Origin: CAYMJV01 sp964390545
Lineage (GTDB): Bacteria; Desulfobacterota; BSN033; UBA1163
Direction of reading: 5' to 3'
Length of the DNA stretch: 17,577 bases
Assembly (NCBI GenBank): GCA_964390545.1
Contig: CAYMJV010000064.1
Span: forward strand, 1-17,577
The position numbers were made by a program, and so were the translations under genes. The notes beneath the pieces are model-generated. The model was not told where the DNA came from and searched no databases. It worked only from the letters and a program-made list of their open reading frames with translations. Shown here piece after piece: positions 1 through 7,185 of the stretch; the first letter of the stretch is position 1; the number at the start of each line of letters is the position of its first letter.

Positions 1-2
1 CG

Positions 3-653
3 CCGGGGAGTTATGTGATGCTCTCGGTAAGCGATACAGGGTGCGGGATGTCACCAGAAATCAAGGAATTGATCTTTGAACCTTTTTTTACAACCAAGGA
101 GGAAGGCAAGGGGACGGGGCTCGGGCTTTCAACCATTTACGGCATCGTAAAACAGAGCGGTGGAAATATCTGGGTTTATAGTGAACCGGGGCGGGGAACG
201 ACGTTCAAAGTCTATCTCCCACGGGTTGAGGAAGAAACAGACGCCCTTCCCGTCCAAGACCATACCGATCATCTGCCAAAGGGAAATGAAACCGTGCTCC
301 TAGTGGAAGATGATCCTTCTTTACGCGCTTTGGCTGCGCGAGTTCTTCGCTATCAGGGCTACAAAGTGCTCGAGGCAACCAACGGTCATGAGGCCATAGG
401 GATCGCCCGCGAGAGCATCCAGGAAAGAATTCATCTTTTGCTCACCGATGTGGTCATGCCTCATATGGGGGGCAGAGAACTGGTCAAACGAATGAAAACG
501 CTCCACTCTGAAATCAGGGTCCTTTTCATTTCAGGCTATACCGACCATACGATCATCTATCATGCGGGCCTAAAACCCGGAACACCCTTTCTACAAAAAC
601 CCTTTTCTCCAACAGCCCTCGCACAAAAAGTCCGTGAAGTGCTAGACCAATAA
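3..653 (+). CDS. Hybrid sensor histidine kinase, C-terminal part (5' end outside window)
   Basis: The reading frame is open from the window edge, so the start codon and the sensory and phosphoacceptor-His parts lie outside. Counting from the GTG at 15, residues 7-12 (DTGCGM) and 31-40 (GKGTGLGLST) are nucleotide-binding G boxes of a HisKA/HATPase_c kinase, with the FEPFFTTK block between them. A receiver domain follows at about 92-212, with acidic pocket E98/D99/D100, phospho-acceptor D145 (in LLTDVVMP) and conserved K195 (in QKPFS). The protein should autophosphorylate and pass phosphate to its own receiver or onward. No DNA-binding domain follows the receiver; the gene stops at TAA 651-653. 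The next gene converges from the other strand after 46 bases, and I see no clear hairpin terminator between them. The signal sensed cannot be known from this fragment. Confidence 0.93.
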   Translation, partial: PGSYVMLSVSDTGCGMSPEIKELIFEPFFTTKEEGKGTGLGLSTIYGIVKQSGGNIWVYSEPGRGTTFKVYLPRVEEETDALPVQDHTDHLPKGNETVLLVEDDPSLRALAARVLRYQGYKVLEATNGHEAIGIARESIQERIHLLLTDVVMPHMGGRELVKRMKTLHSEIRVLFISGYTDHTIIYHAGLKPGTPFLQKPFSPTALAQKVREVLDQ

Positions 654-699
654 ATAAATCTTTTCATATCTCCAATTTCAAAAAGGCACCATTAACGCC

Positions 700-1383
700 T
701 CATTCGACGCCATATTGGCGGCGGTAGGAGTGGATATATTCCCTGACATCTTTTTTCGTCTTATAAATCCCAAAATGGCCTTCACAGAGGATGTCTGCAT
801 CGAGTTCAAGGAGCTTTCTGGTTGAGCGGTCCCAATCCTCAAGGTTCGATCCGAACTCTTCAAGAAGGGGACCATGAAGATCCTGGGCAAAGAGAATTCT
901 TTTCCCATCTAGGTCCAGATAAATACATATTGATCCGGGTGTGTGGCCTGGAGTGTGGAGACAAACTATTTTTTCTTCTCCAATCCTAAGTAATTCCTCA
1001 GGAAAAGTGAATTTCACATCCACGGGGGTTGGTGGAAATTTGGTCTGATACCAGGTTGACGCTGTCAAAATGGGATCTCCTTTTTCAACTGGAGGGGCAT
1101 CCAAGGCGTGAATATATATCTTCGACCCAAACCTTCTTTTGATTTCTGGGGCACCGCCAATATGGTCAATGTGGCAATGAGTGAGAAGAATTTTGTCCAG
1201 ATTTCTTGGATCAAAACCTATTTTTTCTATATTTCTTATAATCTTGTCAACACTCCACCCTGCCCCGGAATCAATCAGTATTAATTCTTGTAAATGAATG
1301 AGATAGACACAACCGTCCCGGCTATCAGTTATCTCAGGTCCTCCCAAAATAAAAATATCTTCAGTAATTTCAAATAGTTTCAT
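700..1383 (-). CDS. Metallo-beta-lactamase-fold hydrolase (glyoxalase II-like)
   Basis: The predicted protein has 227 residues and the metal-binding set of the MBL superfamily: H69-x-H71-x-D73-H74 (THCHIDH), H147 (in HTPGHTPGS), D168 (in FAQDLHG) and H203 (in CEGHFG). This pattern predicts a two-metal cytoplasmic hydrolase; no signal peptide is seen. Families with this motif include glyoxalase II-like thioester hydrolases, lactonases and nucleases. No beta-CASP domain is present, so an RNase J-type role is unlikely. The frame is open to 1437, but the ATG at 1383 is preferred: it overlaps the upstream radical SAM stop as ATGA (1380-1383) and has AAGGAG upstream. The overlap suggests translational coupling and a shared pathway. 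The substrate is unknown. Sampled codons are AT-rich (18 G/C in the 60 bases from 1201). Confidence 0.9.
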   Translation of the reverse strand: MKLFEITEDIFILGGPEITDSRDGCVYLIHLQELILIDSGAGWSVDKIIRNIEKIGFDPRNLDKILLTHCHIDHIGGAPEIKRRFGSKIYIHALDAPPVEKGDPILTASTWYQTKFPPTPVDVKFTFPEELLRIGEEKIVCLHTPGHTPGSICIYLDLDGKRILFAQDLHGPLLEEFGSNLEDWDRSTRKLLELDADILCEGHFGIYKTKKDVREYIHSYRRQYGVE

Positions 1384-2714
1384 GCAGTCACCTTCTCCTT
1401 TAGCCTTTGAAAATTTGCCAGAGTAAACCCTTCCCACTGACAGGGAAATATGGAATTGTTGTGGAATAAAGGTTCATTTTCAAGGTCGAATTTCGACATT
1501 TTCCTAGCCTTTTCAAATAGTGCAGTCTCTGGGATAGGAGAATACTCAACGAGTATGGGCTTTGCTCTGTTCTCCTTTACAAAGGCAATACTTTCCTCCA
1601 CCTCCCCTACCCTCTGGCCTGGCAAACCTGCCATAATATAGACACCGATCTCATTTTCTGAGTACCCTACCCTCCTTAGGTTTCTAACCGCTTCTCCGAA
1701 CGATCGATTGTCCACCTTTCCTCCGGTCTCAACCTGGATTGCCTCATTCGATGTCTCCAGGCCAAGGCGCAGGGTCTTGAATTGGCAACGATATAGAAGG
1801 CCTGCAAGTTCCTTACTTATTTCTTTAACATGGAGACCATTGGGCGAATGAAAATTACACTGAATGTCCCGTTTTCTCACTTCTTTTAGAATTTTAATGA
1901 TATGTTCCAATGGATTGACTAGGAGAGCATCGTCATAGAAGGCTATATTATTAACCCGGTAGCGACTTGTCCAGCTTGCGATCTCTTCTACTACTTTAAG
2001 AGGATCCCTTCTTTTGAACCCTCCTGATATAACGGGGGATGCGCAGTAAGAGCAACGATATGGGCACCCCCGGGAGGTCATCATTGAGACATAATCCAAC
2101 TGGGGATAGAGGTCGAAGGCAGGGTAAGGAAAGTCATCAATTCCTAATTGACAATTGGCCATTGACAATTCTAGCCCAAGCAATTTCGAAATAATTTTAA
2201 ATGGTTCCAACTCCCCTCTTCCCCGAATGACATAGTCTGCCTCTGAATATCTCACAGCATGATCATAGCAGAGTGTAGCATATATACCCCCAAGTAAAAT
2301 CGGAACCTTCTTAAATGATTCTTTAACTATTCTAATAGCTTTGAATACGCCTGGATACCAATAGGTCATGCCTGAAGTGATTCCAATCAAATCGGGCTCC
2401 TCTATATGAGAGATCTTGTCCCTAAATATTTCCTCGGAAATACCATATTGGCTATACTTTCGAGGAACGCTCTTGAGGGGCCGGGGTTTCTCAATTTCAA
2501 TCTTACGGAATTTACCATCTCCATATTTCTTTCTTTTGACGGTGGAATCGAGACAATCAATAAAAGTGATCTTAAAACCATTGTCCCTTAGAAAGCTGGC
2601 GATGGAGAGGAGTCCGTGAGGTTTGATCCAGAAATTGTAAGCGGCAAAATCTGTGATCCAGGGATTGATAAGGAGGATGTGGGGGGATCTATGTTTCACG
2701 TGAAACATTTTCAT
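1380..2714 (-). CDS. Radical SAM protein with N-terminal B12-binding-like domain
   Basis: The product has 444 residues. Residues about 12-180 resemble the cobalamin-binding-like Rossmann domain of BchE-type radical SAM enzymes (LLINPW near the start, then a GLLSIASFLRDNGF helix, PDLIGIT, and LLGGIYAT). I see no DxHxxG motif, so B12 may bind base-on or not at all. The radical SAM core covers about 210-400, with C217-xxx-C221-xx-C224 (CPYRCSYC) for the 4Fe-4S cluster, FYDDALLVN after it, and LRLGLETSNEA typical of the core. The ATG at 2714 overlaps the mnmE stop as ATGA; a second ATG at 2708 is also possible. The gene sits where mnmG often follows mnmE, and its 3' end overlaps the MBL gene. The parS palindrome lies within codons 3-8. 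The reaction is not predictable; methylation, methylthiolation and ring chemistry all occur in this class. Confidence 0.9.
   Translation of the reverse strand: MKMFHVKHRSPHILLINPWITDFAAYNFWIKPHGLLSIASFLRDNGFKITFIDCLDSTVKRKKYGDGKFRKIEIEKPRPLKSVPRKYSQYGISEEIFRDKISHIEEPDLIGITSGMTYWYPGVFKAIRIVKESFKKVPILLGGIYATLCYDHAVRYSEADYVIRGRGELEPFKIISKLLGLELSMANCQLGIDDFPYPAFDLYPQLDYVSMMTSRGCPYRCSYCASPVISGGFKRRDPLKVVEEIASWTSRYRVNNIAFYDDALLVNPLEHIIKILKEVRKRDIQCNFHSPNGLHVKEISKELAGLLYRCQFKTLRLGLETSNEAIQVETGGKVDNRSFGEAVRNLRRVGYSENEIGVYIMAGLPGQRVGEVEESIAFVKENRAKPILVEYSPIPETALFEKARKMSKFDLENEPLFHNNSIFPCQWEGFTLANFQRLKEKVTA
2146..2170. repeat. Short direct repeat inside the radical SAM gene
   Basis: ATTGACAATT occurs twice, at 2147-2156 and 2161-2170, in an AT-rich stretch that also contains the 6-base palindromes CAATTG and TGGCCA. 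In protein terms it encodes residues about 182-191 (ELSMANCQLG), between the B12-like domain and the FPYPAF linker of the radical SAM core. It looks like a small in-frame insertion or a microsatellite-like expansion. It is tolerated by the reading frame. Confidence 0.5.
2691..2708. promoter_or_regulatory. parS: parS centromere-like site (ParB/Spo0J binding)
   Basis: Bases 2692-2707 read TGTTTCACGTGAAACA, an exact match to the 16-base bacterial parS consensus, and the palindrome extends to 18 bases (2691-2708). ParB family proteins (CTPases) load at such sites and spread to organise the origin for segregation by ParA; SMC is recruited there in many species. The site lies about 7.1 kb from the DnaA-box cluster at 9853, as expected for an origin-proximal centromere. 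It is embedded in a coding region, giving the peptide MFHVKH at the start of the radical SAM product. No parA or parB gene is in the window, so the ParB protein is inferred to be encoded elsewhere. Confidence 0.93.
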
Positions 2715-4135
2715 TTCCCGACGCAGAACTGCTCAAAAATGCGGTTGAGCACCTCTTCCGGGGTCGTCTCCCCCACCATCTCTCCCAAGGCCTCCAAGGC
2801 AGACCGCATTTCAAAGGCGATGAACTCAAGGGAGGTCCCCTTCTCCAATCCCTTTAGGGTGTTCGATAAGCTCTCTTTAATCTGATCTAGGGCTCTCTTA
2901 TGCCGTACGTTGGCAATAATCAGATATTCAGGTGATGGCCTCACTTCTCGATGAATTAATAAGGTATAGATGGCTTCCTTCAGTCCTTCGATGCCTTCAT
3001 TCTTCAGAGCTGAAATGGAAATGATGGAATCTCTCTGAAACCGGTCTTTCATCTCCTTCGGCGGGATCATGGGAGGCAGGTCTTTCTTGTTCATGACCAC
3101 CACCTTCTTCTTTCCCTTGACCTCCTCGAAAATCTCCAAATCATCGATATCGATAGGGCGGCTTCCATCAACCACCAAGAGAATGAAATCGGATTCTGCT
3201 ACTCGCTCTTTGGCCCTTTTCACCCCTTCTAGCTCAATGGAATCGGTCGCCTTCCTTAAACCGGCCGTATCGATCAATCGTACTGGAATGCCATTGATAT
3301 TGAGAACCTCTTCAATTAGATCTCTCGTGGTCCCGGGGATGGGAGTCACGATGGCCCTCTCCTCTTTAAGCAAAACATTGAGAAGGCTCGATTTGCCCAC
3401 ATTTGTCTTCCCCACAATGGCGCAAGAGATTCCTTCTCGAAAGATTCTCCCCTCTTCATAGGAGCCTATCCACTCATTCAATTTCTTGATCATTTCCTTG
3501 AGGGAATGCTTCATCTCTCCCAAAGAGATCGGTTCGATCTCTTCCTCTGGGAAATCGAGATGGGCTTCGATCAGGGCCAATTTTTCAATCATTCTTTCCT
3601 TGAGAGAGTTTAATTCTCGGAAGAAGTTCCCTCTCAACTGCTGATTGGCAATTTCAAGGCTTGCCATCGTCTTGGCGTTGATGAGGTCGATGACAGCCTC
3701 AGCCTGGGTAAGGTCGATACGACCATTGAGAAAGGCCCTCTTTGTGAACTCCCCTGGATGGGCCATCCTTGTCCCTTCCCTCAATACCAATTCCAGTATT
3801 TTCTGGAGAATGAAATATCCTCCGTGACAATGAATCTCCAATATGTCTTCACGGGTATAAGTCTTTGGAGCCTTCATCAGGACAAGGAGGACTTCATCAA
3901 TGGGATGACCCTTCTGTGGGTCGACGATTTCCCCGTAGTGGAAATGGTGGGATATGAACTGGAATGGCTCGCTCTTTGGCTTGAAAAGCCTTGTGGCAAT
4001 GGGCTCGGCTAAGGAACCGCTGATACGGACAATCCCGATGCCACTCACTCCAAAGGGGGTGGAAATGGCTGCAATCGTTTCCTCTTCCCCGGAGGAAAAT
4101 TTCTTCGGAAGATGAGATGAGGAGCCTCGATTCAA
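2711..4135 (-). CDS. mnmE: tRNA uridine-5-carboxymethylaminomethyl modification GTPase MnmE (TrmE)
   Basis: The 474-residue product has the full MnmE plan: an N-terminal tetrahydrofolate-binding domain (ETIAAISTPFGVSGIGIVRISG from residue 19), a helical domain, an inserted Ras-like G domain, and the C-terminal CxGK signature (C471-VGK) needed for the modification reaction. G motifs are G1 at 242-249 (GKTNVGKS), G2 TTRD at 269-272, G3 DTAG at 289-292, G4 NKKD at 349-352 and G5 SAL near 375. With MnmG it installs the cmnm5/nm5 group on wobble U34 of certain tRNAs; mnmG is not in the window. The start is TTG at 4133-4135. No ATG or GTG precedes the conserved N-terminus, and an in-frame stop lies at 4166-4168. 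It begins 4 bases after the jag stop, and its TGA overlaps the next gene. Confidence 0.97.
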   Translation of the reverse strand: MNRGSSSHLPKKFSSGEEETIAAISTPFGVSGIGIVRISGSLAEPIATRLFKPKSEPFQFISHHFHYGEIVDPQKGHPIDEVLLVLMKAPKTYTREDILEIHCHGGYFILQKILELVLREGTRMAHPGEFTKRAFLNGRIDLTQAEAVIDLINAKTMASLEIANQQLRGNFFRELNSLKERMIEKLALIEAHLDFPEEEIEPISLGEMKHSLKEMIKKLNEWIGSYEEGRIFREGISCAIVGKTNVGKSSLLNVLLKEERAIVTPIPGTTRDLIEEVLNINGIPVRLIDTAGLRKATDSIELEGVKRAKERVAESDFILLVVDGSRPIDIDDLEIFEEVKGKKKVVVMNKKDLPPMIPPKEMKDRFQRDSIISISALKNEGIEGLKEAIYTLLIHREVRPSPEYLIIANVRHKRALDQIKESLSNTLKGLEKGTSLEFIAFEMRSALEALGEMVGETTPEEVLNRIFEQFCVGK

Positions 4136-4139
4136 AGAA

Positions 4140-4616
4140 TCAACTTCTTCCTTCCTCTTCTTTGCTCAGGGTGGGAATGATCGCAATCTTTTTGAGCTTC
4201 CCTTCCCCTAGGCTTTCCGTCCGGACGGTGGGATCCTCCTTGAGGGCGATGTGAATCAGTCTCCGATCATGGGCATCAAATGGTCCGATGGTCAAGGGAT
4301 GGCCCTTACTTTTGACCTTCTCCCCTACTCGAATAGCCATCTTCTTTAGGTTTTCAGTCTTCCGTTTGCGATAGTCATTAATGTCTAGAACGATCCTCAC
4401 TGGCGTTTCCAGCCGTTTATTGACCATTCGGTTGATGAGAAATTGAAAGGAATCCAAGGTGCGACCATGCCTTCCGATTAGAATGCCTTCTTGATCTCCT
4501 TTGATTTCTAAATGGAGGTCCCCCTCCTCAAAAACCACGTCAACCTCGGCCTTTACCCCTATCCGTTCCAGCAATCCTGCCATCAATTTCTTGGCGAGCT
4601 CAACCTCTTCTCCCAA
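4140..4616 (-). CDS. jag: Short Jag/KhpB (EloR)-type RNA-binding protein, KH and R3H domains only
   Basis: The 158-residue protein has a KH domain at about 25-85 with the GxxG loop G48-R-H-G51, and an R3H domain at about 90-150 with R118-xxx-H122. Both bind single-stranded nucleic acid; family members act with YidC-linked genes, and in Gram-positives affect cell elongation and mRNA regulation. The usual N-terminal Jag_N domain of about 50 residues and its linker are absent: the protein starts directly at the KH lead-in. No longer start is available, because the yidC stop codon (4626-4628) is in frame 9 bases upstream. The start is TTG at 4614-4616, with TGAGGTT upstream as ribosome-binding site. 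Its place between yidC and mnmE is the classical one. Confidence 0.93.
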   Translation of the reverse strand: MGEEVELAKKLMAGLLERIGVKAEVDVVFEEGDLHLEIKGDQEGILIGRHGRTLDSFQFLINRMVNKRLETPVRIVLDINDYRKRKTENLKKMAIRVGEKVKSKGHPLTIGPFDAHDRRLIHIALKEDPTVRTESLGEGKLKKIAIIPTLSKEEEGRS

Positions 4617-4625
4617 AATTGAACC

Positions 4626-6338
4626 TCACTTTTTGTTCATATAGTATTGGTGGGTAATCGATAAGACATTGTTGACCAGCCAATAGAGGACCAACCCGGA
4701 GGGAAAACTGAGAAATAGGAAGGTGAACATAATCGGCATGAGCATAAACATCTTGGCTTGAGTTGGGTCAGCTGATGTGGGAGTCATCTTTTGCTGAAGG
4801 ACCATGGTGGCTCCCATGATGAGCGGGGTAATATAGATGGGGTCTTTTGCAGAAAGATCTTTGATCCACCAAAAGAAGGGAGCATGCCTCATCTCGATTG
4901 CATTTTGAAGTGCATTATAAAGGGCAATAAAGACAGGGATCTGGATCAGCATAGGAAGACACCCGCTCATGGGGTTGATCTTTCTCCTCTTGTAGAGCAA
5001 CATGATCTCCTGTTGCAGCCTAGCCTTATCGTTCTTGTAAGTCTCTCTGAGACGGGTCATCTCGGGTTGGACTTTCTGCATCTCCTTCATCGATTTCATA
5101 CTGATCTGTGTCAATGGAAGGAAGATGATTTTGATCAGGATGCTTACGATGATAATATCGATTCCGTAATTCCCTGTTACACTGTTTGTCAGGTTCAAGA
5201 ACCAGAGGATGGGTTTGGCAACAATTGAAAAGAACCCAAAGTCCAACAACTTTTCAGCGCCCACACCCAGTTCTTTCAGAGGTCTTATCTCCTTGGGTCC
5301 CAGGTAGATTCGATAAGGGACCTTGATGGCTTGTTTCGGCGGAATCGAAATGGGAGAGAGGGTCCCGCGGACCTTCAGTATATTTTTCTCATCCCCTTTC
5401 ACCGCCATGGTAAGGCTACGTTCCGCGGACGGGGGAATTAAAAGGGCAGCAAAATACTCGCCTTCGAACGAGTACCATCCAATGCCGCCCTTTTCCGAAA
5501 ATTCGAAAGAGTCGACTTTCCTCTTCTGAGTACCACAGCCGGGAGTGCAACCCGATGAGGCCGCTCCTCCAAATGTCTTCTTCTCCAATTTTTGGTTTTT
5601 GAAAAAGGAGAATTTCAAACCATAGTCTTTGTTCTCCTCATCGGCCAACTTCTCCAGTTCAATCCTTCCAATCCAATCAAGTCCCAATTGAACCTGGACC
5701 TCTTTTGGGGAGGTATTCTGGATTTCAACCTCCAGGTCAATGGCATTCTTATCCGAAGTAAAGCCAAATTTCTTGGCGACCTTTAATCCATTCTCAAAAT
5801 CTTTGGAGAAAATAATCTCCCCTTTTTCACCTCTGTTGAGGAGATGGAGTTCATCCTTATCCACCTCCCAGCTTCCATCGGATGGAAAAGGGAGAAGAGT
5901 GAGTCCCAATGGAAGACCTTCCGCTTCACTCGTATTCACTAAATCGAGAGGCATGGGTTTTTTCTGCTCCTCGATCTTGCTCCCCAAGAGTCCCTTGATG
6001 AACCGTAGTAAACTTATCGTTAGCGAGGACGCTTCCACTCTGTCTTCAAATTTCTTCAGCTTGAAATGCTTCAGTCTCGCATCTTCAGAAGTGATGACAG
6101 CCCAATAGTCTGGAGTTTCAATGGAGACCTCTTTCTTAATCGCCACTTTTCTCTTCCCAGGTATTTTCTCTTCTTTCAGGTCGAGCTTCTCAACTTTTGC
6201 AGGAAGCCCCTCTTCCTTTTTCACTTCCTTGCTAGGTGGTTGGCTTGGTGGTTGGGGGAAGAATTTTGATTGAATGACACCCCACAACATAATAATTAAA
6301 AAAGTTAATATTATCGCAATGATAGCTCTTTTATCCAT
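4626..6338 (-). CDS. yidC: Membrane protein insertase YidC (Oxa1 family, Gram-negative type)
   Basis: The 570-residue protein inserts and folds inner-membrane proteins, alone or with SecYEG. It begins with a signal-anchor helix (residues 5-24, starting MDKRAIIAIILTF), then a proline- and lysine-rich linker, and a large periplasmic P1 beta domain (about 70-350), which marks the Gram-negative form. The conserved insertase core follows, with membrane segments near 368-385, 391-410, 459-478, 503-515 and 531-560, and the amphipathic coiled cytoplasmic loop at 411-455. The groove's positive residue is K403, aligning with Arg366 of E. coli; charge is kept. P1 carries a Cys pair (C264, C268) in a Gly/Ser-rich insertion. 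The start is ATG at 6338 with GAGG ten bases upstream. Length is close to the E. coli protein (548). Confidence 0.97.
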   Translation of the reverse strand: MDKRAIIAIILTFLIIMLWGVIQSKFFPQPPSQPPSKEVKKEEGLPAKVEKLDLKEEKIPGKRKVAIKKEVSIETPDYWAVITSEDARLKHFKLKKFEDRVEASSLTISLLRFIKGLLGSKIEEQKKPMPLDLVNTSEAEGLPLGLTLLPFPSDGSWEVDKDELHLLNRGEKGEIIFSKDFENGLKVAKKFGFTSDKNAIDLEVEIQNTSPKEVQVQLGLDWIGRIELEKLADEENKDYGLKFSFFKNQKLEKKTFGGAASSGCTPGCGTQKRKVDSFEFSEKGGIGWYSFEGEYFAALLIPPSAERSLTMAVKGDEKNILKVRGTLSPISIPPKQAIKVPYRIYLGPKEIRPLKELGVGAEKLLDFGFFSIVAKPILWFLNLTNSVTGNYGIDIIIVSILIKIIFLPLTQISMKSMKEMQKVQPEMTRLRETYKNDKARLQQEIMLLYKRRKINPMSGCLPMLIQIPVFIALYNALQNAIEMRHAPFFWWIKDLSAKDPIYITPLIMGATMVLQQKMTPTSADPTQAKMFMLMPIMFTFLFLSFPSGLVLYWLVNNVLSITHQYYMNKK

Positions 6339-6362
6339 TTCTCTATTGCCTCATTCTCCCTC

Positions 6363-6617
6363 TTAGGAATTCCCTCGGATTTCGGGAACGGGGTCATATC
6401 CTCCAGGATGGAAAGGATGGCACTTCATGAGTCTTTTTAAGGCAAGCAAGGTACCTTTCCATATCCCGAAACGTTGAATCGATACGGAAGCATAGCTGGA
6501 GCAGGAAGGGTAAAAACGGCAGCAAGGTCCAAGAAGGATGGAGAAGGTATGCTGATAGAGATGGATCAGAGTGATGAAGGCCCTCTTTGATACCTGATGA
6601 ACCGTCCCTTTTTTCAT
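6363..6617 (-). CDS. yidD: Membrane protein insertion efficiency factor YidD
   Basis: This 84-residue protein has the YidD family signature CCRFYPSCSSYA (32-43), preceded by an amphipathic helix (RAFITLIHLYQHTFSILLGP), and ends with HPFHPGGYDPVPEI. YidD is a small membrane-associated protein that helps YidC-dependent insertion; its molecular action is not settled. The ATG at 6617 overlaps the rnpA stop as ATGA (6614-6617), and yidC follows after 24 bases, the standard rnpA-yidD-yidC order. The N-terminus (MKKGTVHQVSK) is a few residues longer than usual. Confidence 0.96.
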   Translation of the reverse strand: MKKGTVHQVSKRAFITLIHLYQHTFSILLGPCCRFYPSCSSYASVSIQRFGIWKGTLLALKRLMKCHPFHPGGYDPVPEIRGNS

Positions 6618-6952
6618 GGGAGAAATAACCCTTTCAATTCGTCTTCTGCTTCTCTGTAATGCCTCAGGACATTACCCTTTCTTGCCAAAAGGATGATGTC
6701 GAAGGATCCCTTCCGTTGAGTTTTATGGAGGCGGAAAAATTCTCGGGAATACCGTTTGATTCGATTGCGATAAGTGGCCGGCCCGATCTCCTTTTTCACC
6801 ACCACACCCAACCGGTGAAAACCCAATCTGTTCTCCTGAAGGAAGAGGGCGAAATGTTTTGACTGAACTCTCTTTCCCCCCCTCATCACCTTCCTGAACT
6901 CCAAGGGATGGTGGATCCTCTCTCTTGTAGTAAACTGCAATCGCCCTTTCAC
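6614..6952 (-). CDS. rnpA: Ribonuclease P protein component
   Basis: The 112-residue basic protein is the C5-type subunit that binds the RNase P RNA and the 5' leader of pre-tRNAs during maturation. The RNR motif that contacts the RNA is at 61-74 (YRNRIKRYSREFFR); the FxxGKR-like N-terminal block (FRKVMRGGKR, 19-28) is also present. The length is normal for the family. The start is GTG at 6950-6952, directly after the rpmH stop TAG (6953-6955), with no spacer and in the same frame. A TTG a few codons in is possible but less attractive. The ribosome-binding sequence must lie inside the rpmH 3' end (GGAAAAGG), so translation is probably coupled. It overlaps yidD by 4 bases. Confidence 0.96.
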   Translation of the reverse strand: MKGRLQFTTRERIHHPLEFRKVMRGGKRVQSKHFALFLQENRLGFHRLGVVVKKEIGPATYRNRIKRYSREFFRLHKTQRKGSFDIILLARKGNVLRHYREAEDELKGLFLP

Positions 6953-7087
6953 CTAAACGGTCAACCTTTTCCTCCCCTTTGTTCTCCTTCGCTTCAAAAC
7001 TTTCCGGCCGCTTTTGGTACTCATCCTCTCCAGAAATCCATGGGTCCTCTTCCGTTTGAGGTGGCTGGGTTGATAGGTTCGCTTCAC
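6953..7087 (-). CDS. rpmH: 50S ribosomal protein L34
   Basis: A 44-residue, strongly basic protein is encoded: it begins MKRTYQPSHLKRKRTHGF and ends GRKRLTV, as in bacterial L34. The length of 44 is exactly typical. The start is GTG at 7085-7087, preceded by AGAGAGG five bases upstream. It heads the left-arm gene set and is followed without any gap by rnpA, which begins at the base after its TAG stop. A good promoter candidate lies 52 bases upstream. Synteny (rpmH-rnpA-yidD-yidC-jag-mnmE) makes the identification secure. Confidence 0.98.
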   Translation of the reverse strand: MKRTYQPSHLKRKRTHGFLERMSTKSGRKVLKRRRTKGRKRLTV

Positions 7088-7138
7088 TTTTTCCTCTCTC
7101 TTTAATGGGCTTCTTTTTTGAAATTATTAAATTTTTTA

Positions 7139-7167
7139 TTTAAACCATATTTCTCCCCTAATGTCAA
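7139..7167 (-). promoter_or_regulatory. Candidate sigma-70 promoter for the rpmH operon
   Basis: On the minus strand TTGACA (7167-7162) is followed by 17 bases and then TTTAAA (7144-7139). The -35 is a perfect consensus and the -10 matches 4 of 6. It faces rpmH, 52 bases upstream of its GTG, within the 165-base divergent spacer that contains no gene. Confidence 0.6.
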
Positions 7168-7185
7168 GTTCGGTTCCAATTCTTA

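Noticed and set aside
1384..1437. Longer N-terminus for the metallo-beta-lactamase-fold protein, starting at 1437
   Set aside because: The added 18 residues lie inside the radical SAM gene and do not resemble the family; the ATG at 1383 has a ribosome-binding site and an ATGA overlap.
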